Assembly (NCBI GenBank): GCA_000708835.1
Contig: DF237219.1
Location: 46,034-110,033, forward strand
Direction: 5' to 3'
DNA length: 64,000 nucleotides
Source of the DNA: Klebsormidium nitens
Taxonomy: Eukaryota > Streptophyta > Klebsormidiophyceae > Klebsormidiales > Klebsormidiaceae
Every line of letters starts with the position of its first letter. Positions within the stretch are counted from its first letter, which is position 1. Below are positions 61,360 to 64,000 of this stretch, one piece after another. The position numbers were made by a program, and so were the translations under genes. The notes beneath the pieces were generated by a model. The model was not told the origin of the DNA. It did no database searches and was given only the letters and a program-made list of their open reading frames with translations.

Positions 61360-61828
61360 CTTTACCGCCCTCTCAGCCCGTCTTGCGTCTTGCTGGGCAA
61401 TCAGCTCATTGTACGGCTCAGGGTATCAATGCCGCAAATGCAGGCTTGGGAAGCGCCACCTACGCACCTACCAATGGTGAATGGCCTCCTGATCAACAGT
61501 ACCGTACTGACTTTGAGTCTCCCGCATCAATGGCATGCCAATGCAGCCATCATGGCCCTGGCCGGCAACTAGGCCCAGGCCTGACCCAGGCTACATACAA
61601 GGTCGTCTGCAGCAGCCAATGACATCGCTGGATTGTAACCACGTGGTACCCGGGTACGCACCATCTTCGCGACCCTAGCTCTGCAAAGCACTGTGCTGTC
61701 AGTCAGCCTGTCAAAGGCTGGGATTTGCGCAGTGCTTTTCGGCACACAACCCGAATTGCAAGTTGGTCAAGGGAAAGGGGCCGCTGTTTGTGGTGCTGTT
61801 CTTCTACACAAGTTCCCCCGCCTGCAGC
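61360..61828. promoter_or_regulatory. Shared divergent upstream region of TRM61 and PHB2
   Basis: 469 bp between two outward-facing start codons, the shortest divergent spacer in the window. It must contain both promoters. No TATA box is obvious. Confidence 0.5.
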
Positions 61829-64000
61829 ATGAATAACCTCAACTCTCTGCGCAACGTGAAGCTGCCTCCTGCGGGCGCAGCCTCCCGTCTGCTGCAGCTG
61901 GCGGTGCTGGGGGGCCTGGGGGTGTACGGCGCAGCCAACAGCCTATACAATGTGGAGGGAGGGCACCGCGCCATCGTGTTCAACAGGATCGTGGGTATCA
62001 AGGACAAGGTGGGGCACATGCACACGCGCAGGGATCTAAGCCTGCATGGGGTGCAGGCTGCCACTTATAGGATTGCCTGAAACTCGCATTGAGGAACGTA
62101 CTCTGTGCAGCTCATGATATAGTGCAAATAATCATGGTAATGGTTTGTCATCGCCTGCCATCATTCAGCAGTTTGAAGCCTCCTTTCTCGTTCTCAGAGG
62201 TCAATTCTCAGATTGATCAATATAGGTTCACTGCTTGGCACCCGTTGATATGAGGCCGCACGCCCTGCTTTTGGAAACGAATAGCAGCTCACCGAGAGGA
62301 GATGGTAGTTTGATTTTGTCCATCAACCTATAGTGGTTGCATCCGCCGAACGCTCTTACCTCGCCGGCACTCTTTCTGGCGTCGTACTGGGATTCTGGCA
62401 CAGAGGTCGTGGATGCGATCTATGGGCTCATTGTTTGGTGCCATGTTGAGAGCCTATTGAGTCACAAGGGGGTCTTCTGATGGTGCAAGTGGTATCATCA
62501 GACTCTCTTGTGGCTAGGGGCCAGCAGAGGTCGTCGCCTCTGTTTGCCTCTGCTATCCCTTGAACTGTGTATCGGCGGGGTGTGCTGTCCTGCTGACTGG
62601 GGTTCCTGTCCAGGTGTATCCGGAGGGCACACACTTGATGATCCCCTGGTTTGAGCGGCCCATCATCTATGACGTCCGCGCGCGCCCCAACCTTGTGGAG
62701 AGTGTCTCCGGCAGCAAGGACCTCCAGATGGTGAGCAACATTTTTCCAAATGTACTCAGTGCAAGGTGCCCACCTCCCCGGGGCAATCGTCCGCAAGTGG
62801 GACGTGTTGCGCTTGCATGAGCAGCACCTGTTCTGCCGGCTGGGCCGCACCGGCTTGCTGTTGACGCAGGCGCTGCGTGTGTGCAGGTGCGCATCACGCT
62901 GCGGGTGCTGACGCGGCCCATGGCGGACCGGTTGCCGCACATCTACCGCACGCTGGGCATGGACTACGCCGAGAGAGTGCTGCCCTCCATCGTGCAGGTG
63001 CGGCGCCACCATGCGCACCCGCACGCCTTCCCTGGGGGAGCCTGCCGACAGTGCCTTGCTACTCATGTCTTGGAGGCTTGACCCCTTGTTATCTGCCCCC
63101 ACTGAACCCAGTCTCTTATCACACCTCTGTCGCCACTCTGCCTTGTCCATATCAACATCCCTCTCAACCTGTGGCCCACGTCTTGTTGCAGGAGACGTTG
63201 AAGTCTGTGGTGGCGCAGTACAACGCCAGCCAGCTCATAACCCAGGTAGGTCGTTCTTGCTGGATGGAAAGTCGGCCCAATGGCGCCGGACTGGCATCCA
63301 AGGAGGCGTTGGCTGTCTTCCCGTGCATTGGTGGGGATGCTGCTTGCGATGCTCCTAGCCCGCGCTCCATTGGACGTTGCCCGCGATCCTTCCCCATGCG
63401 CTGAGGCTGGCGTGTGCACCGCTGCTGTGTGCAGCGTGAGGTGGTGAGCCGCGAGATCCGGCGCATCCTGCTGGAGCGTGCGGGCTTCTTCGACATCGCC
63501 CTCGATGATGTCTCCATCACGCAGGTCAGGACGCAGCACTCTGCCGCGCACACGCTGGGCCACTGGGCCAGTGGACAGCGTCGCTATATCTGGGGCAGGC
63601 TGGGGCCGGCTGGGGACCTGACTCGCAGCAGAGCCTGTGGCGTGGTTTCGTGTAGACTTGCAGACTCCTTCCGTTGGTCCCATTGTCATGCTGCAGTATG
63701 AGGGTGGCTTGTTTGCCTGACGTACTGCCGTGGTGGCTGTCTTCCAGCTGACCTTTGGCCGCGAGTACACGGCAGCTATTGAGTCGAAGCAGGTGGCCGC
63801 CCAGGACGCTGAGCGGGCGCGCTTTGTGGTAAGTGGCACAGCGAGGCACAGGCTGGGGTATGGCATGCCAGATTGTACCGCAAAAGTTGTTTGGAACGTA
63901 CCGTTGCATGATCAATGCCTGCTTGTCGTTGCTGCTTGATCCGTACTGGTGCACCCGGGTATGGGCAGGGCGATGACGCGGGGGCGGTGTGCGTGTGCGT
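61829..64000 (+). CDS. PHB2: Prohibitin-2, 5' part (six exons, continues past the window)
   Basis: One of the two subunits of the ring-shaped prohibitin complex in the mitochondrial inner membrane, which scaffolds lipids and regulates the m-AAA protease. Visible exons are 61829-62008, 62614-62730, 62887-62997, 63192-63245, 63435-63524 and 63748-63828, encoding the first 211 residues; all introns are phase 0. A hydrophobic anchor ([20 protein letters not shown]) is followed by the SPFH domain: [85 protein letters not shown] and [20 protein letters not shown]. The pattern [16 protein letters not shown] is typical of PHB2 rather than PHB1. The window ends in intron 6; about 80-100 C-terminal residues, including the coiled coil, should lie beyond. 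Confidence 0.93.

Overview
This is nuclear DNA from a eukaryote. Almost every gene is split by short GT-AG introns of about 100-500 bp, GC-rich exons sit in AT-richer introns and spacers, and there are no operons, Shine-Dalgarno sites or bacterial features. The gene set points to the green lineage: a plant-type CDKC kinase with PITAIRE helix, a chalcone-isomerase-fold protein, a plant-like NDUFS6, an MTP-type metal transporter and a protein with an apparent chloroplast transit peptide. Compact introns and an ARPC5 gene fit a streptophyte (charophyte) alga of the Klebsormidium type, but that placement is inference; no rRNA or plastid marker is present.

I rebuilt fifteen protein-coding genes exon by exon, checking reading-frame phase at each junction. 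In order: secreted aspartic protease (+), ARPC5 (-), F-box/ankyrin protein (+), TRAPPC1/BET5 (-), a large RGG and Lys/Ala-rich protein of unknown function (+), an uncharacterised probable plastid protein (+), a 987-residue polytopic membrane protein (-), an unknown 375-residue protein (+), CDKC (-), NDUFS6 (+), a cation diffusion facilitator (-), a chalcone-isomerase-like protein (+), an atypical short-chain dehydrogenase (-), TRM61 (-) and the 5' part of prohibitin-2 (+, running off the right edge). Strands alternate almost strictly, so most spacers are either shared divergent promoter regions or convergent 3' ends.

The genes do not form one pathway. They are mostly housekeeping: actin nucleation (ARPC5), vesicle tethering (TRAPPC1), transcription elongation (CDKC), tRNA modification (TRM61), mitochondria (NDUFS6, PHB2), metal transport (CDF) and plastid or lipid functions (CHI-like). 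Three or four genes are unfamiliar and are the most likely lineage-specific novelties.

The spacers hold repeats: a 763-bp foldback element flanked by TTAA (10878-11640), a pair of inverted repeat arms carrying tRNA-like sequences (22482-23539), a decayed tandem repeat of about 60 bp (57568-58090), and several perfect palindromes or hairpins. Other notable points are two GC-AG introns, an 18-nt micro-exon and a one-base frame break at a homopolymer in CDKC. I saw no CRISPR array, phage, integron or convincing intact tRNA/rRNA gene.
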